Source: Arthrobacter_H sp048266065
Lineage (GTDB): Bacteria > Actinomycetota > Actinomycetes > Actinomycetales > Micrococcaceae
NCBI RefSeq assembly: GCF_048266065.1
Contig: NZ_JBLXAH010000009.1
Coordinates: forward strand, 85,987 to 149,986
Length of the DNA: 64,000 bases
Direction of reading: 5' to 3'
Position 1 is the first letter of the stretch. The number at the start of each line of letters is the position of its first letter. The notes beneath the pieces are model-generated. The model was not told where the DNA came from, did no database searches, and was given only the letters and a program-made list of their open reading frames with translations. A program made the position numbers and the translations under genes. Shown here one piece after another: positions 43,811 to 52,620 of this stretch.

Positions 43811-44487
43811 AAGCCGAGCAGCATCGGCAGTCCGGCCATGTCCTCGAACGGGGTGGCGCCGGCCTCCCTCAGGTCTTCGGCCGCCGCCAGGCCGCCGGCG
43901 AAACCGAACACCTCCATGCCGGCGGCGCGTGCTGCCAGGACACCGTTGACGCTGTCCTCGACCACGACGCAGTCCGTGGGGGCGATTCCCTCGCTGGCGG
44001 CGGCGTGGAGGAAGACATCCGGCCAGGGCTTGCCCCGTTCGACGTCCTCTGCCGAGTAAAGGTGCCCGGCGAACCGGTCCAACAAGCCCGTGACCCCCAG
44101 CGTGTGGTCCATGCGGGCATGCGTTCCGGAGGAGGCCACGCAGGAGCGGACCCCGCTGGACTCCACGGCGTCCAGGACCGCCACCACGCCGGGAACCGGG
44201 GTCAGTTCGCGATCGAACGCCGCCCGGGTCTCGGCGGTGGCCCGCTCATCGAATTCCAGGGCCCGTTCCGGGCCGAGCAGCTGTGTCAGCAACGCGAAGC
44301 TGTCCGCATCGGATCGGCCCATGAAGGCGGCGACGACCTCGGCCTGCGTGTGGGGATGGCCCATGGCGGTGAGCGTCCTGGCCTCGATGGCCGTCGCCAG
44401 GCGTTCGGTGTCGACCAGCACGCCGTCGCAATCGAAGATGAGAAGCCCGGGACGCCCTCCGTCGGCGCCCGTGTCCACCGGGCTCAC
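43789..44487 (-). CDS. HAD-IA phosphatase, beta-phosphoglucomutase-like, 232 aa
   Basis: Motif I FDCDGVLVDTE, motif II SSGTHARMD, motif III Lys in RGKPWPDVFLHAA and motif IV VVVEDSVNGVLAARAAGM. The cap has MGRSDADSFALLTQ. It belongs to the group of beta-phosphoglucomutases and small phosphatases; the substrate is unknown. The start is GTG 44487, which overlaps the stop of the upstream SatD-like gene (GTGA at 44484-44487), giving translational coupling. The last 22 bp overlap the MerR gene tail to tail. Confidence 0.88.
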   Translation of the reverse strand: MSPVDTGADGGRPGLLIFDCDGVLVDTERLATAIEARTLTAMGHPHTQAEVVAAFMGRSDADSFALLTQLLGPERALEFDERATAETRAAFDRELTPVPGVVAVLDAVESSGVRSCVASSGTHARMDHTLGVTGLLDRFAGHLYSAEDVERGKPWPDVFLHAAASEGIAPTDCVVVEDSVNGVLAARAAGMEVFGFAGGLAAAEDLREAGATPFEDMAGLPMLLGFYNSRSA

Positions 44488-45122
44488 CGGCCGGGGTCGT
44501 AGGGATAGGCGGCTGCCGGAAGCTCTGCGGGGCCCGCGACCAGGGCCAGGAGCCGCGCCACTGCCGGTCGGCAGGCCCATTCCTCGTTCCAGTTGGAGCG
44601 CACCACTGCCTTGGAGACGGCCTGTGTTGTGATGCCCAGCTCGGCGGCGATGGCCTTTTGCTGTCCGCGGACCCCGGGGATCATCAGATCCAGCACCGAC
44701 CACTCGGCCTCGGTGCGCGTGGTGACGATCTGCCCGACGAGCCGGGCAATGGCCTCCGCCTCGGCGGCCACGTCCGCATCCGGCCCGTCGATGGCCAACG
44801 GAATGCGTTCCCCGGTCTTCTGCGCCCTGTTCACCGCACGGCGGGCATAAACCAGGCCGAAGCCCTCGGCGTCGCTGATCGATGCCGGAAACGGCAATTG
44901 CACGGGTCCGACCCCGATGCCGACATGCCAACGGTGTTGCCGCAGGGCGATCAGTGCGGCGTCGAGCGCGTTCGAGGGATCGGCCACGACGCCGATGGCC
45001 TCGTCGCCGAAGGAGCGCTGGAAGGGCACCAGCGCCGGGACGGGATCGAGGGCGCGGATCAGGTCCTCGACGCGGTCCCCGGCCTCCCGTGAATCCCGTT
45101 GGTTGATGGTGAGGACGAACAT
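44484..45122 (-). CDS. SatD-like protein with a C-terminal helix-turn-helix, 212 aa
   Basis: Begins MFVLTINQRDSREAGDRVEDLIRAL, with a SFGDEAIGVVAD segment and HVGIGVGPVQLP that recall nucleotide-cyclase-like ferredoxin folds and the SatD family. From about residue 145 a sigma-70 region-4-like or Trp-repressor-like HTH appears (LMIPGVRGQQKAIAAELGITTQAVSKAVVRS). A DNA-binding sensor is plausible. The family's function is poorly known. ATG 45122 is the first ATG in the conserved frame. It is coupled to the HAD gene by GTGA and lies 20 bp after the YczE gene stop. Confidence 0.7.
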   Translation of the reverse strand: MFVLTINQRDSREAGDRVEDLIRALDPVPALVPFQRSFGDEAIGVVADPSNALDAALIALRQHRWHVGIGVGPVQLPFPASISDAEGFGLVYARRAVNRAQKTGERIPLAIDGPDADVAAEAEAIARLVGQIVTTRTEAEWSVLDLMIPGVRGQQKAIAAELGITTQAVSKAVVRSNWNEEWACRPAVARLLALVAGPAELPAAAYPYDPGR

Positions 45123-45142
45123 GGCACCAGTCTGCCCGATGA

Positions 45143-45877
45143 TCAACCGATTTCGATTGATTCCGGGGGCGTGCCGTCGTCGGGGCAGGGCGTCGTGGCC
45201 CGGTCCGCGGTCCGGCTGCCGATGCGGCGCGGCGGGGTGAGCTCGACGATCGTCCAGCGCAGGAAGAATTGCGTGGAGGGTCCGATGAGCAGTGCGTAGG
45301 CGACGGTCCCCAGGCCGACGGTCCCGCCCAGCAGCCAGCCGATGGCCAGCACGGTCACCTCGATGCCGGTGCGGATCAGGCGCAGGCTCCACCCGGTGCG
45401 CAGATGCAGGCCGGTCATCAGCCCGTCGCGCGGGCCGGCACCAAACTGGCTGCCGATGTACAGGGCGCCACCGAGGCCGTTGACGAGCAAGGCGACGACG
45501 ATCACCGCAATCTGCAGCACCAGTCCGTGGATCTCCGGGAGCAGCCAGAGCGTGAAGTCCGCGGAAACGCCGATCCAGATGGCGTTGGCGATCGTGCCCA
45601 GGCCGGGCCACTGGCGCAACGGGATCCAGGCCAGCAGCACCAGCAGGCCCACGATGATGATGATCGTGCCCAGGCTCAGCGGGATGTGCCGCGCCAGGCC
45701 CAGGTGCAACACGTCCCAGGGCGCCACGCCGAGCCCTGCCCGGACAAAGGCCCCCATGGCCACCCCGAAGAACGTGAGCCCGATGAACAGGCGTACCAGC
45801 CGGGAGGGCAGGCGCCCGGCGCGGAGTTGCTGCAGCGGTGTCAGGGGGAGCAATGCGGGGCGGGTCGTGGACGGCAT
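45143..45877 (-). CDS. YczE/YitT-like membrane protein, 244 aa
   Basis: About five to six hydrophobic segments with GLTFFGVAMGAFVRAGLGVAPWDVLHLGLA, GADFTLWLLPE-like middle and YIGSQFGAGPRDGLMTGLHLRTG, a pattern of the YczE (YyaS/YitT) family. The function is unknown. The last 35 residues are polar. ATG 45877 is the start. It is divergent from a MocR-type regulator, the classical partner of YczE-type genes in several bacteria, with a likely operator just upstream. Confidence 0.83.
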   Translation of the reverse strand: MPSTTRPALLPLTPLQQLRAGRLPSRLVRLFIGLTFFGVAMGAFVRAGLGVAPWDVLHLGLARHIPLSLGTIIIIVGLLVLLAWIPLRQWPGLGTIANAIWIGVSADFTLWLLPEIHGLVLQIAVIVVALLVNGLGGALYIGSQFGAGPRDGLMTGLHLRTGWSLRLIRTGIEVTVLAIGWLLGGTVGLGTVAYALLIGPSTQFFLRWTIVELTPPRRIGSRTADRATTPCPDDGTPPESIEIG

Positions 45878-45881
45878 GGTT

Positions 45882-45900
45882 CCATTCTCGCGAAGAATGG
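45882..45900. promoter_or_regulatory. Inverted repeat in the YczE/MocR divergent region
   Basis: CCATTCT-CGCGA-AGAATGG is a perfect 7-bp inverted repeat immediately upstream of the YczE start codon. It is the best candidate for the MocR binding site. Confidence 0.5.
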
Positions 45901-45902
45901 CC

Positions 45903-45931
45903 TTGGAATGAATAGCCAATTTTAGGATAAT
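45903..45931 (+). promoter_or_regulatory. Probable promoter of the MocR gene, leaderless transcript
   Basis: TTGGAA (45903-45908), a 17-bp spacer and GATAAT (45926-45931). The ATG at 45938 begins 7 bases after the -10 box, where transcription should start. No ribosome site can fit, so the message is probably leaderless. Confidence 0.5.
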
Positions 45932-45937
45932 GGCCAC

Positions 45938-47353
45938 ATGACGCCACCGGCCCGCCGCCTGCCCGCAGCCCGACTTCGTAGCATGCTCGGCGCACCGGAC
46001 GCCGATCGCCCGGCGTACGCCTGGTTGGCCGACGGGATCCGGCAGCTCGTGGCCAACGGGCGGGTCATGCACGGTACGGCCTTGCCCAGCGAGCGTGACC
46101 TCGTGGCCGCCGTCGGCTTGAGCCGGACCACTGTCTCGAGGGCGTATGCGGAACTACGCGATCGAGGGTTTGCCAGCGCCAAGGTGGGATCCGGCACGGT
46201 GGTCAGGGTTCCCGGCGGACCCGCCAGCGGTGGAGCGGAACCCCTGCCGATCGGAGCGCGCGGCCTGGCCGCCGACGAGAGGTCGATCGACCTGACCTGC
46301 GCCGCACCGGCCGCTCCGCTGGGTCTGGCCGACGAGTATGCCACCGCCCTGGACCAGTTGCCGGCCTACATCGGCGGCATGGGGTACTACCCGCTGGGGG
46401 TGCCGGCGCTCCGCGAGGCGATCGCCAACCACTACTCGGGCCGGGGGCTGCCGACCGACCCCGAACAGGTGATCGTGACGGCCGGGGCCCTGGCCGGAAT
46501 CGCCACGGTGGCCCGGGCCATCCTCGGGCGCGGGGCGACGGTGCTCGCCGAGAGCCCGTCCTATCCCAACAGCGTGTTGTCGTTGCGCCGCCAAGGTGTG
46601 CGGATGGCGCCGGTCCCGATCGGCCCGGACGGCACCGACCTCGACGTGGTCGGTCACGCCCTGCGCGCCACGGGTGCCGCAGCGATGTTATGCCTGCCCG
46701 ATTTCCACAACCCCACCGGGACCCTGTTGGGTAATGCCGGGCGCGAGCGTTGGGCGCACGAACTCCAGGCCGCGGGCACAGTGGGGATCGTCGACGAGAC
46801 CTCCGCGGCACTCTGGCTGGACCAGGCCCCGGATGTCCTGCCCATGGCGGCGTTCGGGGACCGGGTCTTCACCGTCGGCAGCTCCAGCAAGTCGCATTGG
46901 GGTGGTTTGAGGCTGGGCTGGATCCGCGCCCCGCGCTCTGAGGCGGCCGGCGTGGCCCAAGCGCGGATGACCTTGGATCTGGGTGTTCCGCTACTCGAGC
47001 AGCTGGTCCTGGCGCGCGTGCTGGAGCGCTCTTCCGGTCTGGTCCCGGAGACCCGGGAGCGCTTGCGGGCGAACCGGGACTGGCTTCATGCCGGGGTGTC
47101 CCGGCTGCCCGGCTGGAGCATCCGGCGTCCGGCCGGCGGGCTGTCCCTCTGGTGCAACCTGCCCTCGGCATCCTCCACCGCGCTCGCCGCCGAGACCGCA
47201 CGGCACGGGGTGCTGCTCGCGCCCGGTTCGACCTTCGCCGTGGAGGATCACGGCCTGGAACGGTGGATCCGCGTGCCCTATGCCCTGCCCCGGGAAGACC
47301 TGGAACGAGCACTGCCGGTCATCACCTCGGCGTGGGAACGGATCGCCCGCTGA
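45938..47353 (+). CDS. MocR-family regulator (GntR HTH plus aminotransferase fold), 471 aa
   Basis: N-terminal GntR winged helix (about 20-90): YAWLADGIRQLVANG, LPSERDLVAAVGLSRTTVSRAYAELRDRGF and GSGTVVRVP. It is joined to a fold-type I PLP domain with GYYPLGVPALREAIANHYS, CLPDFHNPTG, VDETSAALWLD and TVGSSSKSHWGGLRLGWIR, whose SSSK lysine should bind PLP. Divergent from the YczE gene, so it resembles the YczR-YczE pair. Effector unknown, probably PLP plus an amine. The transcript appears leaderless. Confidence 0.9.
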   Translation: MTPPARRLPAARLRSMLGAPDADRPAYAWLADGIRQLVANGRVMHGTALPSERDLVAAVGLSRTTVSRAYAELRDRGFASAKVGSGTVVRVPGGPASGGAEPLPIGARGLAADERSIDLTCAAPAAPLGLADEYATALDQLPAYIGGMGYYPLGVPALREAIANHYSGRGLPTDPEQVIVTAGALAGIATVARAILGRGATVLAESPSYPNSVLSLRRQGVRMAPVPIGPDGTDLDVVGHALRATGAAAMLCLPDFHNPTGTLLGNAGRERWAHELQAAGTVGIVDETSAALWLDQAPDVLPMAAFGDRVFTVGSSSKSHWGGLRLGWIRAPRSEAAGVAQARMTLDLGVPLLEQLVLARVLERSSGLVPETRERLRANRDWLHAGVSRLPGWSIRRPAGGLSLWCNLPSASSTALAAETARHGVLLAPGSTFAVEDHGLERWIRVPYALPREDLERALPVITSAWERIAR

Positions 47354-47382
47354 CCCGGGTTTGAAGGGGCCCGGACACACCG

Positions 47383-47416
47383 CGGGGTGCGTTGGAAGCT
47401 GCTCCAACGCACCCCG
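47383..47416. terminator. Hairpin between MocR and pyrophosphatase genes
   Basis: CGGGGTGCGTTGGA (47383-47396) pairs perfectly with TCCAACGCACCCCG (47403-47416), loop AGCTGC. The genes converge. No T-run is visible on either side, so efficiency is uncertain. Confidence 0.55.
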
Positions 47417-47435
47417 GGACGGCTCCGTCCGGCTG

Positions 47436-47963
47436 CTAGTCGACGTCGCGGCCCTGCGGCTCGTCGTCCTCGGACTCCTGGCCGGCCTTCGCGAATCGTT
47501 CGATGGAGCGGGCGAGCTCGGCCTCGGCGGCCTCGCGGCCCTCCCAGCCCTCGTTCTTGACCCACTTGCCCGGTTCCAGGTCCTTGTAGCGGGTGAAGAA
47601 GTGCTCGATCTCCTTGACCAGCCACTCGTCGAGGTCCTCGAGCTCCTGGATGTGGTCGAAGCGCTTGTCGGCCGGAACGCAGACCAGCTTGGCGTCGCCG
47701 CCGCCGTCGTCGGTCATGTTGAACACGCCGACCGGGCGGGATTCCACGAGCACGCCGGGGATCAGCTCGACACCGGGCAGGAAGACCAGCGCGTCCAGCG
47801 GGTCGCCGTCCTCGCCCAGGGTGTCCTCGAAGTAGCCGTAGTTCGTCGGGTACTGCATGGAGGTGAACAACACACGGTCCAGCCGCAGGCGGTGCGTCTC
47901 ATGATCGATCTCGTACTTGACGCGCGATCCCGTGGGGATCTCGATGGTGACGTCATGGTTCAT
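47436..47963 (-). CDS. ppa: Inorganic pyrophosphatase, family I, 175 aa
   Basis: Hydrolyses pyrophosphate to phosphate with Mg2+. Hallmarks: IEIPTGSRVKYEIDHET, the PTNYGYFEDTLGEDGDPLDALV region with the D-G-D-P-L-D core, and KLVCVPADKRFDHIQELEDL with DEWLVKEIEHFFTRYKDLEPGKWV. The last 15 residues (ESEDDEPQGRDVD) are an acidic tail. ATG 47963. It is divergent from dacB with 128 bp between, as in other actinobacteria. Confidence 0.96.
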   Translation of the reverse strand: MNHDVTIEIPTGSRVKYEIDHETHRLRLDRVLFTSMQYPTNYGYFEDTLGEDGDPLDALVFLPGVELIPGVLVESRPVGVFNMTDDGGGDAKLVCVPADKRFDHIQELEDLDEWLVKEIEHFFTRYKDLEPGKWVKNEGWEGREAAEAELARSIERFAKAGQESEDDEPQGRDVD

Positions 47964-48091
47964 GGGGGTCCTCGACTTTCGTGCTGCGGGGCGGCAGCGA
48001 ACGGAATCCGGCCGCGCGCCGTCTAGGCTTAAAGCTACTGCCCCCAGACTATATGGCGGCGCCGGGCAACCACTAGTTGAGGAACAAGCCG

Positions 48092-49627
48092 ATGAAACGC
48101 GCGATGCGGACGCTCACGTCCCTGCTGCTGGTGGTGGTGTTGGGGACCCTGGTGGGCGTGCTGGCACTGAACCTGCTGCCGGTGCTCCTGCCGAAGCCCG
48201 CCGCCTCGGCCCCCGCGCCCGCCCTGGACCCGTCGGTGGCACCGAGCGTGGCCGCGGCAACCGCAACGGCGATGGAGCCGCTGCATGGCCAGGGCCGGCT
48301 GCCGGACGCGGCAACGCTGAAGAAGAAGCTCGACGCCGCCTTTGCGAAGACGAAGGGCGGGGACTTCACCGCCGAGGTCACCGACGTGGCCACCGGGCAG
48401 CAGCTCTACAGCCGCCACGGGAGCGAAACCAGCGCCCCGGCGTCGAACCTGAAGATCCTGACGGCAGTCGCTGCCCTGAAGCAGCTGGGCGGGGAGACGA
48501 CCTTGCCGACGACGACGATGCTGGGACCCGGCGACTCGGTGGTGCTCGTCGGTGGCGGGGATGTGCTGCTCGGCGCCGGGGCATCGGAACCGGATGCCAC
48601 CGTCAGCCGCGCCGGCCTGGGGACGCTGGCCACCCGGACCGCCGCAGCGCTTTTCGCCTCCGGCCACTTCGCCGCCGGATCAACGACCGAGCTCAACGTC
48701 GTGCTCGATGACACCCTCTTCACCGGCGCAACCCTGAACCCCGTATGGGACGAATCGCTGATGACGACCTCGAACATCACTGCCGTGCAGCCACTGGCCA
48801 TGTACGGTGCGCGCCGGGACTCCCGGCCCACGAGCACGCGCGTGGAGGATCCCGCCATGACGGCCGCCACCGTCTTCCGGGCCGCGCTGCAGAAGGCGGT
48901 GGCCGCCGAGTCGAAGAAGACGGCGGCCTCGCCCTCCTCCTCGTCCGCCTCCGCCGAGCCCACCGCCGGGCAGTCATCAGCTGCGGCGTCCACTGCGGCC
49001 GACGCCCGTCCGCCCAAGATCTCCATCGCCTCCCAGGTGGTCCGGGGCGAGGCGGGCACCGAAGCGCGGCGGCTGGCCGTGGTCCATTCCGCCCCGGTCG
49101 TGGACCAGCTGGCCTTCATGGGGAAGGAATCGGACAACTACGTCGCCGAGGCCATGGGGCGGTTGGCGGCGGTTGCCGCGGGACGCCCGGCGACGTTTGG
49201 CGGCGCGACGGACACGCTGCGGGCCACCGCGGCCGGCCTCGGCGTCGATGTGGAGGGCCTGTCCCTGGCGGACGCCTCGGGCCTGTCGGACCACAACCGC
49301 ATCTCTCCGCGCCAACTCACCGGGATCATCCGCGCCGCCGCGACCTCGAAGGACCCCGACCTGCGCGAGGTCTCCTACCTGCTGCCGATCTCCGGGGCCA
49401 CCGGGACGCTGGAGCACCGCCTGACGTCGGCGGCGACCCGGGGGGAGGTCCGCGCCAAGACGGGAACACTGACCGGAACCGCGACCCTGGGCGGCACCGC
49501 CGTCACCGCTGACGGGCGGGTCCTGGCGTTCGCGTTCTTCGGCCACGGGTTCGGTGCCCTGGACCCGGCGCGGGCCGGACTGGACCGGGCCGCCACGGTC
49601 CTGGTCGGATGCGGCTGTACCACCTAG
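48092..49627 (+). CDS. dacB: D-Ala-D-Ala carboxypeptidase/endopeptidase, PBP4 (class C) family, 511 aa
   Basis: Exported or membrane-anchored cell-wall enzyme with an N-terminal hydrophobic segment (about 8-30). Active-site boxes: SNLK (S118, K121), S347-D-N349 and KTG (K456). A Ser/Ala/Pro/Lys-rich low-complexity insert lies at about 270-310, and a shorter Ala/Pro stretch follows the anchor (about 32-60). ATG 48092 has GAGG 9 nt upstream, preferred over TTG 48077. It begins the plus-strand run through tilS, hpt, ftsH and the fol genes. It trims or splits peptidoglycan peptides. Confidence 0.92.
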   Translation: MKRAMRTLTSLLLVVVLGTLVGVLALNLLPVLLPKPAASAPAPALDPSVAPSVAAATATAMEPLHGQGRLPDAATLKKKLDAAFAKTKGGDFTAEVTDVATGQQLYSRHGSETSAPASNLKILTAVAALKQLGGETTLPTTTMLGPGDSVVLVGGGDVLLGAGASEPDATVSRAGLGTLATRTAAALFASGHFAAGSTTELNVVLDDTLFTGATLNPVWDESLMTTSNITAVQPLAMYGARRDSRPTSTRVEDPAMTAATVFRAALQKAVAAESKKTAASPSSSSASAEPTAGQSSAAASTAADARPPKISIASQVVRGEAGTEARRLAVVHSAPVVDQLAFMGKESDNYVAEAMGRLAAVAAGRPATFGGATDTLRATAAGLGVDVEGLSLADASGLSDHNRISPRQLTGIIRAAATSKDPDLREVSYLLPISGATGTLEHRLTSAATRGEVRAKTGTLTGTATLGGTAVTADGRVLAFAFFGHGFGALDPARAGLDRAATVLVGCGCTT

Positions 49628-49654
49628 GTGCCGGCCCGTGATCTGATGGGAGGC

Positions 49655-50800
49655 ATGGAGACTTCCGCCACGAGTACGCAACTCATCAACTGGGACGTTG
49701 CCGGCGGCACGGCCGAGCGGCTGGTCGGTCCCGGCCCGAAGCTCACCGCCGCCCAGATCGGCGGTGTCGTCGCGGATCTGCGCGCCAAGGCCGACGCGTC
49801 CGTCGAACATGTCCACCGCATCACCGGGCTCGACGCCGCCCGCGACCTGCGCGACTCCACGGTCCTGGTCGTGGACCGTGGCACCTGGGCCCGCGCCAAC
49901 GTCCAGAGCTACCAGGGCCTGCTGGCCCCGGCCATGGAACGGCTGGCCGCCTCCCAGAAGACCAAGATGTCCCCGGCAGCCGTGGCCGTCGGCGGCGGTG
50001 CAGCGGGGGTCGAACTCGGTGGCATCCTCGCGTTCCTCTCCTCCAAGGTCCTGGGGCAGTACGATCCGTTCTCCGGGCTCCTCGGCGACGGACCCGCCGG
50101 CGGCCGGCTGCTCCTGGTCGCCCCCAACATCGTGGAGATCGAACGCGAACTGCACGTGGATCCGCAGGACTTCAGGCTCTGGGTCTGCCTGCACGAGCAG
50201 ACCCACCGCGTCCAGTTCGCCGCAGCCCCGTGGCTGCGCAACCACCTCCAGGACACCATCGCCGAGATGACCGGCGGGCTGCTGGACGCCCCGGGCGGCT
50301 TCGCCGAACGGCTCAAGACGGCAGCCCAGGACGCGATGGCGGCATTCAACGCCAAACGACGCCAGCGCACGACGGCGCCGGGCACCTCGGTGGACGAGAC
50401 CCCTTCCACGGGGCTGCTCTCCGTCCTGCAGGATCCCGAGGGGCAGGCACTGCTCAGCCACCTGACCGCCGTCATGTCACTGCTGGAAGGCCACGCCAAC
50501 GTGGTGATGGACGCGGTCGACGCCTCCATCGTGCCAACCGTGAAGACCATCCGCCAACGATTCAACGCCCGCGGCGGCAGCCGGGGGCCGGTCGATGCCT
50601 GGATCCGCAGGTTCCTGGGCCTGGACGCCAAGATGCGCCAGTACCGCGACGGCCAGCGCTTCGTGAACGCAGTGGTCCGCGAGATCGGCATGGACGGGTT
50701 CAACGCCGTGTGGGAGCGCGTCGAGAACCTGCCCAGCGAACATGAACTCCACCACCCGCGCGAGTGGATCGACCGCGTGGCACCCCACCCGGCAGCGTAG
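49655..50800 (+). CDS. Zinc-dependent metalloprotease, F420-biosynthesis-associated family, 381 aa
   Basis: Actinobacterial zincin with LINWDVAGGTAERLVGPGP at the start and VCLHEQTHRVQFAAAPWL containing HExxH (H180, E181, H184). The third ligand is probably the Glu in SLLEGHANVVMD. No signal peptide, so cytosolic or peripherally bound. The family was named for a loose association with coenzyme F420, but its substrate is not known to me. Possible starts are GTG 49628, ATG 49646 and ATG 49655; the last gives the family's usual N-terminus. It is adjacent to dacB and tilS, a conserved actinobacterial arrangement. Confidence 0.88.
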   Translation: METSATSTQLINWDVAGGTAERLVGPGPKLTAAQIGGVVADLRAKADASVEHVHRITGLDAARDLRDSTVLVVDRGTWARANVQSYQGLLAPAMERLAASQKTKMSPAAVAVGGGAAGVELGGILAFLSSKVLGQYDPFSGLLGDGPAGGRLLLVAPNIVEIERELHVDPQDFRLWVCLHEQTHRVQFAAAPWLRNHLQDTIAEMTGGLLDAPGGFAERLKTAAQDAMAAFNAKRRQRTTAPGTSVDETPSTGLLSVLQDPEGQALLSHLTAVMSLLEGHANVVMDAVDASIVPTVKTIRQRFNARGGSRGPVDAWIRRFLGLDAKMRQYRDGQRFVNAVVREIGMDGFNAVWERVENLPSEHELHHPREWIDRVAPHPAA

Positions 50801-50802
50801 CG

Positions 50803-51852
50803 GTGGGCGGCCACCTGCCCCCCGTGCTCGCCAGCGCCCGCCGCGCCGTCGCCGACGCGGTGCGCACCGCCCACGCACCGGGGACCCGGCCCTTCGTCCT
50901 CGTCGCCTGCAGCGGCGGGGCCGACTCGCTGGCACTCGCGGCGGCCACCGCCTTCCTCGCCCGGACCGGCCGGTTGCGGGCCGGCGCGATCGTGGTGGAC
51001 CACGGGCTGCAGGACGGTAGCGCCGAAGTGGCCTCCACCGCGGCCGGCCAGCTGCGCGGCCTCGGACTGGACCCCGTGGCAGTTCAGCGCGTCGACCCGG
51101 AAACCACCACCGAGGCCGGTGCCCGGACCGCCCGGTACGCCGCCTTCGAACGGGCGCTCGCCGACACCGGTGCCACGGCCATCCTGCTCGGCCATACCCT
51201 GGATGACCAGGCCGAGCAGGTGCTGCTGGGCCTGGCCCGCGGCTCGGGCACCCGCTCACTGGCCGGCATGCCCGCCGCCCGCGGCCCCTACCTGCGGCCG
51301 CTGCTTCACCTGCGGCGGGCCGACACCGAGGCGATCTGCGCGCACGAGCGCCTGGAGTACTGGGTGGATCCGACCAACGCTGACACCACGCTGCTGCGCA
51401 ACCGCGTGCGGCACCAGCTGTTGCCGGCACTGGATGACGCCCTGGGCCCCGGGCTGGCCGAGGCACTGGCCCGCACCGCACAACTGGCCCGCCGGGACGC
51501 CGACCACCTGGACGCCGCCGCCGAGACGGCCCTGGCCCGGGTGGTGCGTTCGGCGCCGGGGGAGGTCCCCGTGGTGCTGGACCTGCCGGGCCTGCGCGCG
51601 CTCGACGACGCCCTGCTCTCCCGGGTGCTGCGCACCGCCGTCGTGCTCTGTGGGGCGCCGGCTCCCGATTTCGAACGGACCATGGCCCTGGAGCGGCTGG
51701 TCCACGGTGCCGGATCCGCTGGACCGATCCAGCTCGACGGGCACGCGCACGCCACCCGGCACCGGGCGGGCACCCATCCCGGATCCGCCCGCGCGGTGGT
51801 CGTTCTCGATGGTCCCGGTTCTGCGCTTCAGGCCTCTCTGTGGCAATCTTGA
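50803..51852 (+). CDS. tilS: tRNA(Ile)-lysidine synthetase, 349 aa
   Basis: Modifies C34 of tRNA-Ile(CAU) to lysidine. The PP-loop is VACSGGADSLALA. VVDHGLQDGS, ARTARYAAFERAL, LLGHTLDDQAEQVLLGLARGSG and RPLLHLRRADTEAIC with NRVRHQLLP are typical of TilS. The C-terminal region is short, as in other actinobacterial enzymes. GTG 50803 lies just two bases after the protease stop and gives the expected N-terminus. Followed by hpt after 60 bp. Confidence 0.94.
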   Translation: MGGHLPPVLASARRAVADAVRTAHAPGTRPFVLVACSGGADSLALAAATAFLARTGRLRAGAIVVDHGLQDGSAEVASTAAGQLRGLGLDPVAVQRVDPETTTEAGARTARYAAFERALADTGATAILLGHTLDDQAEQVLLGLARGSGTRSLAGMPAARGPYLRPLLHLRRADTEAICAHERLEYWVDPTNADTTLLRNRVRHQLLPALDDALGPGLAEALARTAQLARRDADHLDAAAETALARVVRSAPGEVPVVLDLPGLRALDDALLSRVLRTAVVLCGAPAPDFERTMALERLVHGAGSAGPIQLDGHAHATRHRAGTHPGSARAVVVLDGPGSALQASLWQS

Positions 51853-51912
51853 ACCCTCAGGCGCACTCCCTCTGAGCCGCTGCGCAGGCACAACCGAGCA
51901 CAGGAGCCATTC

Positions 51913-52464
<552 letters not shown>

Positions 52465-52588
52465 CACCGCGGCGGCGGGATCCTTACGCCATCAGGGGAA
52501 CTCCCCGGCGCGCTCAAGCGTGTACGGGGGTGAGAGTGTACTGATGGTAGTACTCACGAAACATCCGGGCGCGCCGTCGTCCGCGACC

Positions 52589-52620
52589 AGGAGGGATGGG
52601 GGTCGGGCCCCCAACGCATG
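52589..52620 (+). promoter_or_regulatory. Distant ribosome site with an intervening hairpin before ftsH
   Basis: AGGAGGG (52589-52595) is 22 nt from the ATG (52618), far beyond the usual 5-9. The gap holds a 6-bp stem TGGGGG/CCCCCA (52597-52602 with 52608-52613). If it folds, the effective spacing becomes about 5 nt. No in-frame start lies closer. Confidence 0.5.
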
